IMG/VR virus record: IMGVR_UViG_3300042892_005961
Coordinates: 62,001-126,000 of that record
DNA: 64,000 nucleotides
Strand: one strand, 5' to 3'
Origin: a virus
The number at the start of each line of letters is the position of its first letter. The first letter of the stretch is position 1. The position numbers and the translations under genes were made by a program. This document shows, in pieces, positions 17,131 through 25,938 of this stretch. Under the pieces are notes generated by a model that did no database searches, had not been told where the DNA came from, and worked only from the letters and a program-made list of their open reading frames with translations.

Positions 17131-17762
17131 TTAAAAATTTAAACGATGAATTACCAATTGTTAGAGACGCACAATATACAGTTGAGGATTTAATAAAATA
17201 TGAAAAAATGATTGCTGACCATTGGGAAGCTGGTAGAATAAAAGGACCAGTTCATCTTAGTGGTGGTAATGAATCGGAATTACTTGAAATTGGTAAAAGA
17301 ATTAAAACCACTGATTGGGTATTCTCAACATGGAGGTCACATTATCACGCATTAATCAAAGGTGTGTCTCCCGTTTGGTTAGAACAAGAGATTCTTGAAG
17401 GTCGTTCTATAACTATTGTTAGTAAAGAAGATAGATTCTATTCATCTGCAATTGTTGGTGCAATCATACCAATTGCAACAGGTGTGGCATTAGCAAATAA
17501 AAGAGACGGTAAAGATGATAAAGTTTGGTGTTTTATTGGTGACATGGCATTTGAAACTGGTGGTTTTTATGAAATGCACAAATACGCTCAACGTTATGAT
17601 TTACCAATACGTTTTGTTGTTGAGGATAATGGTGTATCAACAAACACCCCTACAGAAGAAACGTGGAACGGAATAAAAAGAGATGTCCCAAGTGATGTTA
17701 TTTGGTATGAATATAAAAAAGAGTGGCCGCACTACGGAACAGGAAAATGGGTGATTTTTTAA
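17127..17762 (+). CDS. Thiamine-diphosphate enzyme, E1-alpha/transketolase PP-type subunit
   Basis: 211 aa. The ThDP/Mg2+ site is visible as GDM (138-140) followed 26 residues later by EDNG (166-169), the GDx...N motif with Met in place of the usual Gly. TWRSHYHALIKGV (68-80) resembles the substrate-entry block of E1-alpha proteins, and the segment from ITIVSK to GVALANK the cofactor-proximal helix. It is much shorter than pyruvate dehydrogenase E1-alpha (about 320-360 aa). A matching Pyr-type subunit is encoded at 23631. A role in making a branched or chain-extended sugar is possible. Confidence 0.78.
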   Translation: MIKNLNDELPIVRDAQYTVEDLIKYEKMIADHWEAGRIKGPVHLSGGNESELLEIGKRIKTTDWVFSTWRSHYHALIKGVSPVWLEQEILEGRSITIVSKEDRFYSSAIVGAIIPIATGVALANKRDGKDDKVWCFIGDMAFETGGFYEMHKYAQRYDLPIRFVVEDNGVSTNTPTEETWNGIKRDVPSDVIWYEYKKEWPHYGTGKWVIF

Positions 17763-18934
17763 ATATATTGGTGGGGGATTACGAAGATATTGATGAGAGA
17801 TATTATTATCAAATTAGAGAACCTAAAGAACGTAAATTTAGTAAAATAAAGAATGTTTTGGGATCTATTGGTATTAATAATGTCGTTGAATGTAATTCTA
17901 TTATAAATAATGATCAGAATTACTATTATTTTATTTATCAATTATCTGACTTGAGGTTTTTAGAACTGCCAACATTTTTAAAACCTGAATTTATTGAATT
18001 AATGAAAAACAATAAAAATTTAAATGTTGTCTTTTTAAATGAACATGAATCTGAATCAGAAGAAAATTATATTTTACTTAGTGAATCGGTAATAAAACAA
18101 GAATTAAATCCTAATCAATTTTATTTTATTAATAATAATTCTAATTTAGACTATTATAAATTAAAAAATAATGGTGTTAATGTTTATTCTTTAAGATTTC
18201 TACCTTCCTATTATTCAAAACACATTTTTAAAAATGATATTGATATTGTAACTGATAAAGAATTTTTATTTATGTGTCATAATAAAAGAATTAAACCTCA
18301 TAGATTTGGAATTCTTTTAGAAATGAAAAAATTAAATATTATTAACAATATCGATTGGTCTTTTCTTTTAAATGATGACCCAAATAGAGATTATTATCAG
18401 TTTTTTAAAAAATTATATAGTGACGATGAAATTACTTCTTTATTATCTCACATAGAATATTTTAATGAATTAGGTATCAAAAAAAGTAAATATGAAAATA
18501 ATCAATTAAATGATAATTTACAAAATGATTTTATTTATACCAAAACATTTGAAAATGCGTATATTAATATCGTAACTGAGACTTATTTTGAGGGTAACCG
18601 TGTTCATATTACTGAAAAGTCTTTTAAGCCGTTTAATTTTTATCAATTACCTATTTTTTTAACAACATATGGTCATGTTAAAAAATTAAAAGAAATATAT
18701 AAATTTGATATGTTTGATGACTTTATTGATCACTCATACGATAATGAAATTGATGATAAAAAAAGATTTAGACTTATTGTACGTGAAATTGAAAAATTAA
18801 ATGGTATGGATGTGAAAAATTTTTACAATAAGAATATTGACAGATTAATACAAAATAAAAAAATAATATCTGAGATATCTAATGATACTTGTGATATTGA
18901 ATACTTTAAAAAATTAACAAAGAGTAATGGATAA
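17747..18934 (+). CDS. Putative glycosyltransferase, SEK-motif family member
   Basis: 395 aa from the ATG at 17747; a GTG at 17723 in frame is less likely. The core has ESEENYILLSESV, QFYFINNN, FLFMCHNKRIKPHRF, YINIVTETYF, HITEKSFKPF and DFIDHSYDNE, the same order as the next gene and the gene at 11006. Here the acidic pair is TEK instead of SEK. It overlaps the thiamine enzyme gene by 16 bases and the next paralogue by 8. Strongly A/T and Asn/Lys-rich. Confidence 0.55.
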   Translation: MGDFLNILVGDYEDIDERYYYQIREPKERKFSKIKNVLGSIGINNVVECNSIINNDQNYYYFIYQLSDLRFLELPTFLKPEFIELMKNNKNLNVVFLNEHESESEENYILLSESVIKQELNPNQFYFINNNSNLDYYKLKNNGVNVYSLRFLPSYYSKHIFKNDIDIVTDKEFLFMCHNKRIKPHRFGILLEMKKLNIINNIDWSFLLNDDPNRDYYQFFKKLYSDDEITSLLSHIEYFNELGIKKSKYENNQLNDNLQNDFIYTKTFENAYINIVTETYFEGNRVHITEKSFKPFNFYQLPIFLTTYGHVKKLKEIYKFDMFDDFIDHSYDNEIDDKKRFRLIVREIEKLNGMDVKNFYNKNIDRLIQNKKIISEISNDTCDIEYFKKLTKSNG

Positions 18935-20165
18935 AATTTTAAACACGGTATATGATTCTTGGGATGGTGATGACATGTTACCCAATTTATGTAATACCAC
19001 TAATAGTAATTCATTTAGAACAGTAAAAGGATTATTTAATTTCTATGAAGTTATTGATCAAGTAAGAAATTGTAAGATTGAAGACGTATACAATAACCCA
19101 AATGAGAAATATTTTTATTTTATTAATCCAGTTGGTAATTCCTTATATTTGTTTCACCAATTTAAAAAAATACCTTTACCTGAAAACGTTGTTGAATGTT
19201 TTATGAAATGTGAGAATTTTAACATAGTAATTATAAATGAACACGAGCCAGAAACTAAAGAATATATAAAATTTATTGATGACGATTGTTTAGATAAGGG
19301 TTATGACAGAAAACGGTTTTATATATTAAATAATAACTCTAGGTTAAGTCAACATAAGCAATCTTTAAATTCTGAACTTAATGTTTATTCAACGGGATTT
19401 TTATTAAAATTTATATCTAAACATTTATGTAAATATGACTCTAAATTTATACCGGAGAAAAACTCTGAATTTTTTATGTGTCATAATCGTAGTCCAAAAA
19501 TACATCGTTATGTTTTTATTTGTTTATTATTAAAAAATGGTTTAATTGACGATGTTGATTGGTCTATGGTCATGGGTTGGTATCGTAAAACGAATAGATA
19601 CGGTGGATTCTATGAAGATTTATTAACAAAATATGAGACGCATTTTGTTTATCAAGAACAAATTGCTTATTTGGAAAATGTTGAGGTTAAACGAAGTAAA
19701 TTTGAGGTAGACAAAGATTGGTTTACGTCTGAGGAAATTTCACCTTCTTTTGAGTGGAATCAGATATATGAATTAAAAACGTATGAAAGTTCATACGTTA
19801 ATATTGTTACAGAATCAAATTTCTTGTTTAATGAAATTCACATTACCGAAAAGACACTAAAACCATTTTATTTCTATCAATTTCCTATTTTCTTATCCTC
19901 AATGAACCACATTAAATACATTAAAGAAATGTATGGTTTTGATATGTTTGACGACATACTTGATCATTCTTATGATAATGAGCCTGATAATAAAAAAAGA
20001 TTATTTATGGTATATGATGAAGTAAAAAGACTTAGTAAAAATAAAGACAAACTTATTGAGTTTTATAAAAATAACGAATCGAGGTTTGAAAAAAATAAAC
20101 AAATTGTTATTAATATTTCTAAATTAAATAAAGACTTAGAATATTTTAATAACATAAACAAATAA
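18927..20165 (+). CDS. Putative glycosyltransferase, SEK-motif family member
   Basis: 412 aa. It begins MDKILNTVYDSWDGDD, aligning with KILNLCYDRWDSE in the 11006 gene. Shared blocks follow: INEHEPETKEY, RFYILNNNSRL, FFMCHNRSPKIHRYVF, YVNIVTESNF, HITEKTLKPF and DDILDHSYDNEPD. A tandem duplication with the preceding gene is likely. Probably transfers a sugar, with specificity unknown. Confidence 0.55.
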   Translation: MDKILNTVYDSWDGDDMLPNLCNTTNSNSFRTVKGLFNFYEVIDQVRNCKIEDVYNNPNEKYFYFINPVGNSLYLFHQFKKIPLPENVVECFMKCENFNIVIINEHEPETKEYIKFIDDDCLDKGYDRKRFYILNNNSRLSQHKQSLNSELNVYSTGFLLKFISKHLCKYDSKFIPEKNSEFFMCHNRSPKIHRYVFICLLLKNGLIDDVDWSMVMGWYRKTNRYGGFYEDLLTKYETHFVYQEQIAYLENVEVKRSKFEVDKDWFTSEEISPSFEWNQIYELKTYESSYVNIVTESNFLFNEIHITEKTLKPFYFYQFPIFLSSMNHIKYIKEMYGFDMFDDILDHSYDNEPDNKKRLFMVYDEVKRLSKNKDKLIEFYKNNESRFEKNKQIVINISKLNKDLEYFNNINK

Positions 20166-20171
20166 TATATT

Positions 20172-21815
20172 ATGAAAAAAGTATTAATAACGGGGTGTTC
20201 TGGTTTGGTTGGAACCTACTTAATAAAAAAATTTTTAAGGGAACGATACCATGTGATTGGTGTTGACATAAATGAACCCAACATTTCAACCAAAAGATTT
20301 TCATTTGAAAAAATGGATCTTACTAAAGAAGATAATATTAGTAATATATTAAATAAATATTCTCCTGATGTTGTTATTAATGCATTTGGAATAAAGGGTT
20401 CTCCTATTAGAGCTAAAACTAAACCTGTTGATTTCTTATACCCGTCTTTTAAAATTAATACGGAATTGATTCATCAATGTTATAAAAGAGATATATGGTT
20501 AGTTTTTATGAGTTCTGTTGGTGTGTATGCTCCCGCTGAAAAATTTGTAGAGGATGATGTATGGAAAACATTACCATCTGAACATGATTGGTTTCCATCT
20601 TGGTCTAAAAGGACTGGTGAATTGTTATTAGAAGCGTATAAAGTTCAATATGGGTATGATAAATGGTCAATTATAAGACCTGCCAATATATTTGGTGAAT
20701 ATGATGACTTTAGTGGTAATGGTACCGTAATATCAACTACAATTAAGAAAATATGGGAATCTGAAGGGACAATGGAATGTTGGGGAGATGGTAGTCCAAC
20801 TAGAGACTTTGTATTTGGTGATGACGTTGCAGATGCAATATATAAAATGTATGAAAATAAAATTAATGATATTGTAAATTTTGGTTCAGGAGAAGAAATT
20901 ACTATTAAATCGATGATTGATGATTTAGTTAAAATTAGTGGTAAAGATATTACCATCACGTGGGATTCAACTAAACCTAATGGTGATCTTAGAAGACAAA
21001 TGGATGTGACTAAACAAAAATCATATGATTTATTACCTTCTAAACCATTTGTAGATGCTCTTAAAAAAACATACTATTATTACATTTCACAATTCCCAAA
21101 TCCAAATTTAGATTTCAATGTAAGAGATTTTTTATCAAAAGGTTACTATGTTGGTAATAGTGGTAAATTATTTAAAGATGTTAATGATTTTAATCGTAAT
21201 GTTGATTTAGTAATTTCTTCATCTAATGATAAAAGTAATTATTTGTATAGATACGAATATGGTGTTGCTAGTGGTGATGATAACTATAAACGTAGTATTA
21301 CCTTAGATGAAGTTCCGGCCAGAGATGAATTTATTAAAAATAACGACGCATTTGTGATTCAAAAGTGGTGGGAAACTCATAACATATCTAAAGATATGAT
21401 GGACGCTAAAATGTATTTTAGAACCTTAATTGATTCATACATACCAAACATTTATCCTGATTTAAAAGATAATATACTACATCAAGATAATTTTACATTA
21501 TACGAGAATGGTGATTTCATTACTCCTCATCAGGATGGTTATAATGCTGCAAGATATTGTGTTGTTTTAATTTACCTTTCAGATGAAAAAGACTATATTG
21601 ATGGTGGTGGTAAATTAATCATTGATGATGGTGATACTAAAGAAGAAGTATTACCGGTAAAATATAATTTTAGTATATTAGATTTTAGTGAAAACAATGT
21701 TAATCATGCGGTTGAGGTAGTTAAAAATAATTTTAGAAGATTCACTTACATTGATTTTATTTATAATGAAAGTGAATTTAAAACATGGCAAAAAAAAGAA
21801 CAAAATAAAATATGA
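20172..21815 (+). CDS. Fusion: sugar epimerase (SDR) plus 2OG-Fe(II) oxygenase
   Basis: 547 aa. Residues 1 to about 305 form an extended SDR: TGCSGLVG (7-14), MSSVGVY (113-119), Lys146 in SWSKRTGE, IIRPANIFG. The Tyr of YxxxK is replaced; residue 142 is Pro. Residues about 310-535 form a P4Hc-type oxygenase: His453 and Asp455 in PHQDG, GGGKLIIDDGD, distal His512 in NHAVEVV and Arg523. The two halves are joined in one uninterrupted frame. A single enzyme that both epimerises and hydroxylates a sugar, or channels between steps, is plausible. Confidence 0.75.
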   Translation: MKKVLITGCSGLVGTYLIKKFLRERYHVIGVDINEPNISTKRFSFEKMDLTKEDNISNILNKYSPDVVINAFGIKGSPIRAKTKPVDFLYPSFKINTELIHQCYKRDIWLVFMSSVGVYAPAEKFVEDDVWKTLPSEHDWFPSWSKRTGELLLEAYKVQYGYDKWSIIRPANIFGEYDDFSGNGTVISTTIKKIWESEGTMECWGDGSPTRDFVFGDDVADAIYKMYENKINDIVNFGSGEEITIKSMIDDLVKISGKDITITWDSTKPNGDLRRQMDVTKQKSYDLLPSKPFVDALKKTYYYYISQFPNPNLDFNVRDFLSKGYYVGNSGKLFKDVNDFNRNVDLVISSSNDKSNYLYRYEYGVASGDDNYKRSITLDEVPARDEFIKNNDAFVIQKWWETHNISKDMMDAKMYFRTLIDSYIPNIYPDLKDNILHQDNFTLYENGDFITPHQDGYNAARYCVVLIYLSDEKDYIDGGGKLIIDDGDTKEEVLPVKYNFSILDFSENNVNHAVEVVKNNFRRFTYIDFIYNESEFKTWQKKEQNKI

Positions 21816-22792
21816 TGAATAAAAATTCCAAAATATTAATCACTGGTGGTTCGGGATTAGTAGGACAAAATTTAACCGAAAGATTACTTAGAGAAGGATA
21901 TACCAATTTAAGAGTAAACCTACATAAAAGAGGTGTTAGAACTACCCACGATGGTGTTGATTACACATACCATGATTTACAAACTTATGAAGGTTGTTTA
22001 ATGGCAACAAAAGAAGTGGATGTGGTATTTCATGCTGCTGCTTCAACATCTAATGCTGTGGACACTGTAGTTGATCCATTAGCTCATGTTACACCAAATG
22101 TTGCAATGAATAACTTCTTAATTGATTCTAGTTGGAGAAATAAGGTTCAACATTACATCTTCTTATCATCTAATACAGTTTATCCACCAAAAGGAGATGA
22201 ACCCGTTGTTGAGACTGATTTCTTATTTAATGAACCATATCCCGTTTACTTCCCTGTGGGTTGGATGAAGAGATATGCTGAGATTCAATGTGAATTGTAT
22301 GGAAAGTATTTACCTGTTAAAATGAAATGTACTGTCGTTAGACCAGCTAATTTGTTTGGTCCTCATGATAAGTATGATTTCAATAAGTGTCACGTTACTC
22401 CAGCAACCATTCGTAAAGTTGCTGACAGAATGAACCCAATTCCAGTGTGGGGTGATGGTAGTGAATTGAGAGATCTATTGTACATTGAAGATTTTGTTGA
22501 GGCATTACAAGTTATTATGGAAAATGAAACTGAAATGTTTGAAGTATATAATGTTGGTTCTAATAAAGTTTATTCAGTATTGGAAGTATTAGATATAATG
22601 AAAACAATTGCGGAACATGATGCACCAATAGAATTTATTAGTGGAAAACCTTCTATGATACCTACACGTAAAATTGATTCTAATAAAATTAAAGAAAAAT
22701 TAGGTTGGGAATCAAAAACATCTTTGTCGGTAGGTTTGAAGAAAGGTTACGATTGGTATAATGAACATAAAGAAGAATTTAATAAAATTTAA
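21812..22792 (+). CDS. NAD-dependent epimerase/reductase (GDP-fucose synthase-like)
   Basis: 326 aa, preceded by a 4-base overlap with the fusion gene. NAD motif GGSGLVG (12-18), HAAAST (74-79), FLSSNTVYPP. The NEPYP segment and GWMKRYAEIQCELYG resemble GDP-L-fucose synthase, with Lys153, but the residue four before it is Val149 rather than Tyr. VVRPANLFGPHDKYD and WGDGSELRDLLYIEDF complete the fold. It probably finishes a deoxy sugar by epimerisation/reduction. The altered Tyr leaves activity uncertain. Confidence 0.8.
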   Translation: MMNKNSKILITGGSGLVGQNLTERLLREGYTNLRVNLHKRGVRTTHDGVDYTYHDLQTYEGCLMATKEVDVVFHAAASTSNAVDTVVDPLAHVTPNVAMNNFLIDSSWRNKVQHYIFLSSNTVYPPKGDEPVVETDFLFNEPYPVYFPVGWMKRYAEIQCELYGKYLPVKMKCTVVRPANLFGPHDKYDFNKCHVTPATIRKVADRMNPIPVWGDGSELRDLLYIEDFVEALQVIMENETEMFEVYNVGSNKVYSVLEVLDIMKTIAEHDAPIEFISGKPSMIPTRKIDSNKIKEKLGWESKTSLSVGLKKGYDWYNEHKEEFNKI

Positions 22793-22800
22793 TAAATAAA

Positions 22801-23634
22801 ATGAAAGGATTACTATTTGGGGGTTGTTCATTTACATGGGGTCAGGGGTTATATTTCTATTCGGATTTACCTGGTTTAGTTTACCCCCCAAATGAAACAA
22901 CATATGAAAGACATCATTTAACTGACGCACATTTAAAATTTAAAGATACAATTCGTCATCCAAGATTGATTGCAAATCATTTTAATACATTTGAAGTTGT
23001 AAAAAATCTTAATGGTGGTTCTGAAGATGAAACGTTTGATTTTTTTAACATTATTTTTGACCGTAACACAAAAGGTCGAGAACATTTATCATATGAAAAA
23101 TATTCATATGAAGATATTGATTATATTATAATTCAATTAAGTCAAGTTTCGAGAAATAAATTTTGGTTTACTTTGAATGGTAAAAGACAATTCTGTGGTG
23201 CTTGGGTAGGTGGTGATAACAAGATAAATTTTGGATACAATATTGAAAATTTATTTATATGGATGGAACAAAATAATATGTCTGTTGATGAATGGTTTGA
23301 ATTACATAAAGATTTACAAGTAAAACGTTTAAAAAAAGAATTGATATTTTATGAAGAAAAGGGAATAAAACCAATTATATTTGCTTGGACGGACGAATTA
23401 CTTAGTAGAATTAAAAAAGATGATTATCTTTATAGTAAATTTATTAACATTGAATATAATGGGGAACCGTTTGAGACAATAGAAAATTTACAGAGGAGAC
23501 ATGGTAATATGGAAATCAAAAGTGACTTTAATAACTTCACAAATACCCCTCCGATGGATCACCACCCGTCAAAAGAGTGTCATCAAATATTTGCACAAAA
23601 CATAATAAAAAGAATAGAAAAAGATTTAATATGA
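22801..23634 (+). CDS. SGNH hydrolase-like protein
   Basis: 277 aa. GGCSFTWGQG (7-16) is block I, LNGGSEDET the Gly block, and MDHHPSKECHQIFAQ near the C-terminus the block with Asp253 and His255. Central strands (YIIIQLSQVSR; PIIFAWTD) fit the fold. It starts 8 bases after the epimerase stop, and its stop overlaps the start of the E1-beta-like gene (ATGA), so it is part of the same sugar operon. Confidence 0.72.
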   Translation: MKGLLFGGCSFTWGQGLYFYSDLPGLVYPPNETTYERHHLTDAHLKFKDTIRHPRLIANHFNTFEVVKNLNGGSEDETFDFFNIIFDRNTKGREHLSYEKYSYEDIDYIIIQLSQVSRNKFWFTLNGKRQFCGAWVGGDNKINFGYNIENLFIWMEQNNMSVDEWFELHKDLQVKRLKKELIFYEEKGIKPIIFAWTDELLSRIKKDDYLYSKFINIEYNGEPFETIENLQRRHGNMEIKSDFNNFTNTPPMDHHPSKECHQIFAQNIIKRIEKDLI

Positions 23635-24179
23635 GTTCACCACAATACACCCCGTACAAGGACGCACTAACTAATTCAATGACTTACCTTGGTCAACAGG
23701 AAGATACCGTTTTTATAGGTCAACAAGTCCTTTGGCACGGTAATCCTATGAGCACCACAATAGGTGAAGTTCCTAAAGATAAACTAATTGAACTTCCCGT
23801 TATGGAAGAATCTCAAATGGGTATGTCATTAGGAATGGCAATGGCGGGTAAGTTTGTTGTTACATTCTACCCTCGTTGGGATTTTGTGATATGTGCAACA
23901 AATCAATTGGTAAATCATGTTGATAAAATTGGGTTAATGAGTCAAGGTAAATGGAAACCTAATATGATTGTTCGTTTAGGTAAAGGTTCTGATAAACCAT
24001 TAGATCCGGGTCACCAACATAGAGGTAACTATTTTGAAGAATTTAAATCTATGTGTCCTAATACTAAATTTTGGGATTTAAAGAATTATTCAGAGATTGA
24101 ATCAATTTATAAAAACGCATATACTGAAGGTGGTATTCATGTTATAGTTGAATATCCTGAGTTATATTACGAATCATAA
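23631..24179 (+). CDS. Thiamine-diphosphate enzyme, Pyr-type (E1-beta-like) subunit
   Basis: 182 aa from the ATG at 23631, which overlaps the previous stop; a longer frame to 23577 would overlap 58 bases. LPVMEESQMGMSLGMAMAGKFVV holds the conserved Glu59 that activates ThDP, followed by the helix where E1-beta proteins bind the E1-alpha partner. It lacks the C-terminal transketolase domain of full E1-beta (about 325 aa). It is separated by five genes from its probable partner at 17127. A terminator follows directly. Confidence 0.7.
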   Translation: MSSPQYTPYKDALTNSMTYLGQQEDTVFIGQQVLWHGNPMSTTIGEVPKDKLIELPVMEESQMGMSLGMAMAGKFVVTFYPRWDFVICATNQLVNHVDKIGLMSQGKWKPNMIVRLGKGSDKPLDPGHQHRGNYFEEFKSMCPNTKFWDLKNYSEIESIYKNAYTEGGIHVIVEYPELYYES

Positions 24180-24205
24180 AAAAAGGGACTTAATGTCCCT
24201 TTTTA
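24178..24205. terminator. Bidirectional hairpin terminator between convergent genes
   Basis: A perfect 10-bp stem AAAAAGGGAC (24180-24189) / GTCCCTTTTT (24195-24204) surrounds a TTAAT loop. It sits between the plus-strand E1-beta-like gene and the minus-strand gene ending at 24207. The A and T tracts allow function on both strands. Confidence 0.85.
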
Positions 24206-24206
24206 T

Positions 24207-24638
24207 TTATCCTTCCATTTCTTCATCTTTCTTTGGCCAACTAACTTCCCAATCTTTAAAATCTGCAGCAATACAATCAATTTTATAATCTTTTCTACCA
24301 CCAACAACTTCTTGTATTTTATTCTTTGCAGTATTCCTAATACCATTTAATCCGTGTGTCAATGCCAACATACTTGGTCCTTCTTTTCCACTTCTTACAT
24401 TAGATTCATTATGCCAAATGTGTAAATTCATCTGTGCACATACAATAACAGCTCTTAACATTTCACCAGTAATTACAACATCTTTTTCACTTAATATAAG
24501 TTGTATATCATGTGTAATGTCTGCAATTTCTTGAGCATACTCTTCTTTGTGTTCGGTTATAAAAACCTCTTTTAATTGTACAATTGATAATCTATCAAGT
24601 AATTCCGATAATGTCGGTAAAAATCTTCTTTGTTTCAT
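24207..24638 (-). CDS. Small helical conserved protein (possibly DUF4254-like)
   Basis: 143 aa. LPTLSELLDRLSIVQLKEVFI followed by a predicted all-helical region with DITHDIQLILSEK recalls DUF4254-type proteins, often found near glycan genes. The match is from memory of the pattern and is weak. It overlaps the following glycosyltransferase gene by one base, suggesting a linked role. Function unknown. Confidence 0.45.
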   Translation of the reverse strand: MKQRRFLPTLSELLDRLSIVQLKEVFITEHKEEYAQEIADITHDIQLILSEKDVVITGEMLRAVIVCAQMNLHIWHNESNVRSGKEGPSMLALTHGLNGIRNTAKNKIQEVVGGRKDYKIDCIAADFKDWEVSWPKKDEEMEG

Positions 24639-25936
24639 TATATTAATGATTTATATTTTAGTTTATTTGTTTCTTCATTACAATATCTTTTCATTTCTAA
24701 ATACGCATCAGGAAATCTAAATAATTTCTCAATCAATGCATTATAATTATATTCAATCGTATCTTCCATTGATTTAAACCACCCAATTTTATCTTCTATA
24801 TTAACCACCTTTCTAATTGATTCAATTAGATATTGAAGTCTCTCATGTGTTGGTAATGTGTCATATCCTTCATCTATAAAACCATCAAAAGTCTTATATC
24901 CAATTTTTCTCATCATATTAAGACTATCTTTATTACCCATTATCATATATGGGTGTCTACAAGCTAATACTTTAAATGTTTTTTCACTTAAGAACATTGT
25001 TTGATCACTATCACCACAATGTGCTTCACTAATGACCGTAACAAATGTATCCAAACAAATATCATCATTAAAACGATTAATGTAGAAACTATCATCTAAC
25101 TCATTATTAGGTTTTTCATAAACTAATAAAGGTAGTCCTTTAGTAATTTCATTCAATAATTCTTCTTCCATATGTTTCCCTTCCCATTGATACCAATGTT
25201 TTGGAAAATCATTCATACTAACTAATCCGTCTTTTAATAAACCAGAATGATAAAGATAATTGTAGAACCAAACTCTCTGTGGTCTAATTCTTTTATTTAA
25301 ACACGCAAACGATTTTAATTTTTCAGGATGTGTAAGTTTATAATTAATATGATCTTGAAATGTTGGTAACGGATGTGCTTTCTCACCTTTAGATCGACCA
25401 TAACAAGTCATACCCATATCTAATTCAAAATGTGGGTATGGTATAACCTTTAATTTTTCAATTATATTATTATCTTCACACCATTTATCATAAACCACAT
25501 CTGCAATCATATTACCTGTTACATATATGATACGTTTTGGTGATACATCCCACTCTTGACATTGTTTATGAAAATAATCCCACAGCCATGATGTTTGATA
25601 ACCTTCTAAACTTTGATCTAACATTAAGAATGCTTTTTTATCTCTTAAATCTTTTAAGTATTTTTCATTAAGATGAAAAAAGAAACTTTTGACTCTTGGG
25701 TTATAACCTGTCCAATCATCGGGACTATGATTTACCGAAACTGGTATAATATATCCGTTTTTTTCGTCACTAGCGGGATAATATTGTAATTCACTATGTT
25801 TGTCATGTGCTTGAACGTATATCTGTGTTGCAGTTAATAATGCTGAAATACCAAACCTACCAATACCAGATGGATTAATATCATTACATGATGTAAAATT
25901 TGCTAACTTTTCTGTGTCCTCAAATAAGAAATCCAT
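24638..25936 (-). CDS. Putative glycosyltransferase, SEK-motif family member
   Basis: 432 aa. It shares with the 13449 protein the blocks IYVTGNMIADVV, FACLNKRIRPQRVWF, FVTVISEAH, FLSEKTFKVLACRHPYMIMGN and YKTFDGFIDEGYD. The N-terminal half is distinct. Presumably a GT-B-like glycosyltransferase. It is followed at 3 bases by a radical SAM gene, in the same direction. Confidence 0.55.
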   Translation of the reverse strand: MDFLFEDTEKLANFTSCNDINPSGIGRFGISALLTATQIYVQAHDKHSELQYYPASDEKNGYIIPVSVNHSPDDWTGYNPRVKSFFFHLNEKYLKDLRDKKAFLMLDQSLEGYQTSWLWDYFHKQCQEWDVSPKRIIYVTGNMIADVVYDKWCEDNNIIEKLKVIPYPHFELDMGMTCYGRSKGEKAHPLPTFQDHINYKLTHPEKLKSFACLNKRIRPQRVWFYNYLYHSGLLKDGLVSMNDFPKHWYQWEGKHMEEELLNEITKGLPLLVYEKPNNELDDSFYINRFNDDICLDTFVTVISEAHCGDSDQTMFLSEKTFKVLACRHPYMIMGNKDSLNMMRKIGYKTFDGFIDEGYDTLPTHERLQYLIESIRKVVNIEDKIGWFKSMEDTIEYNYNALIEKLFRFPDAYLEMKRYCNEETNKLKYKSLI

Positions 25937-25938
25937 TA

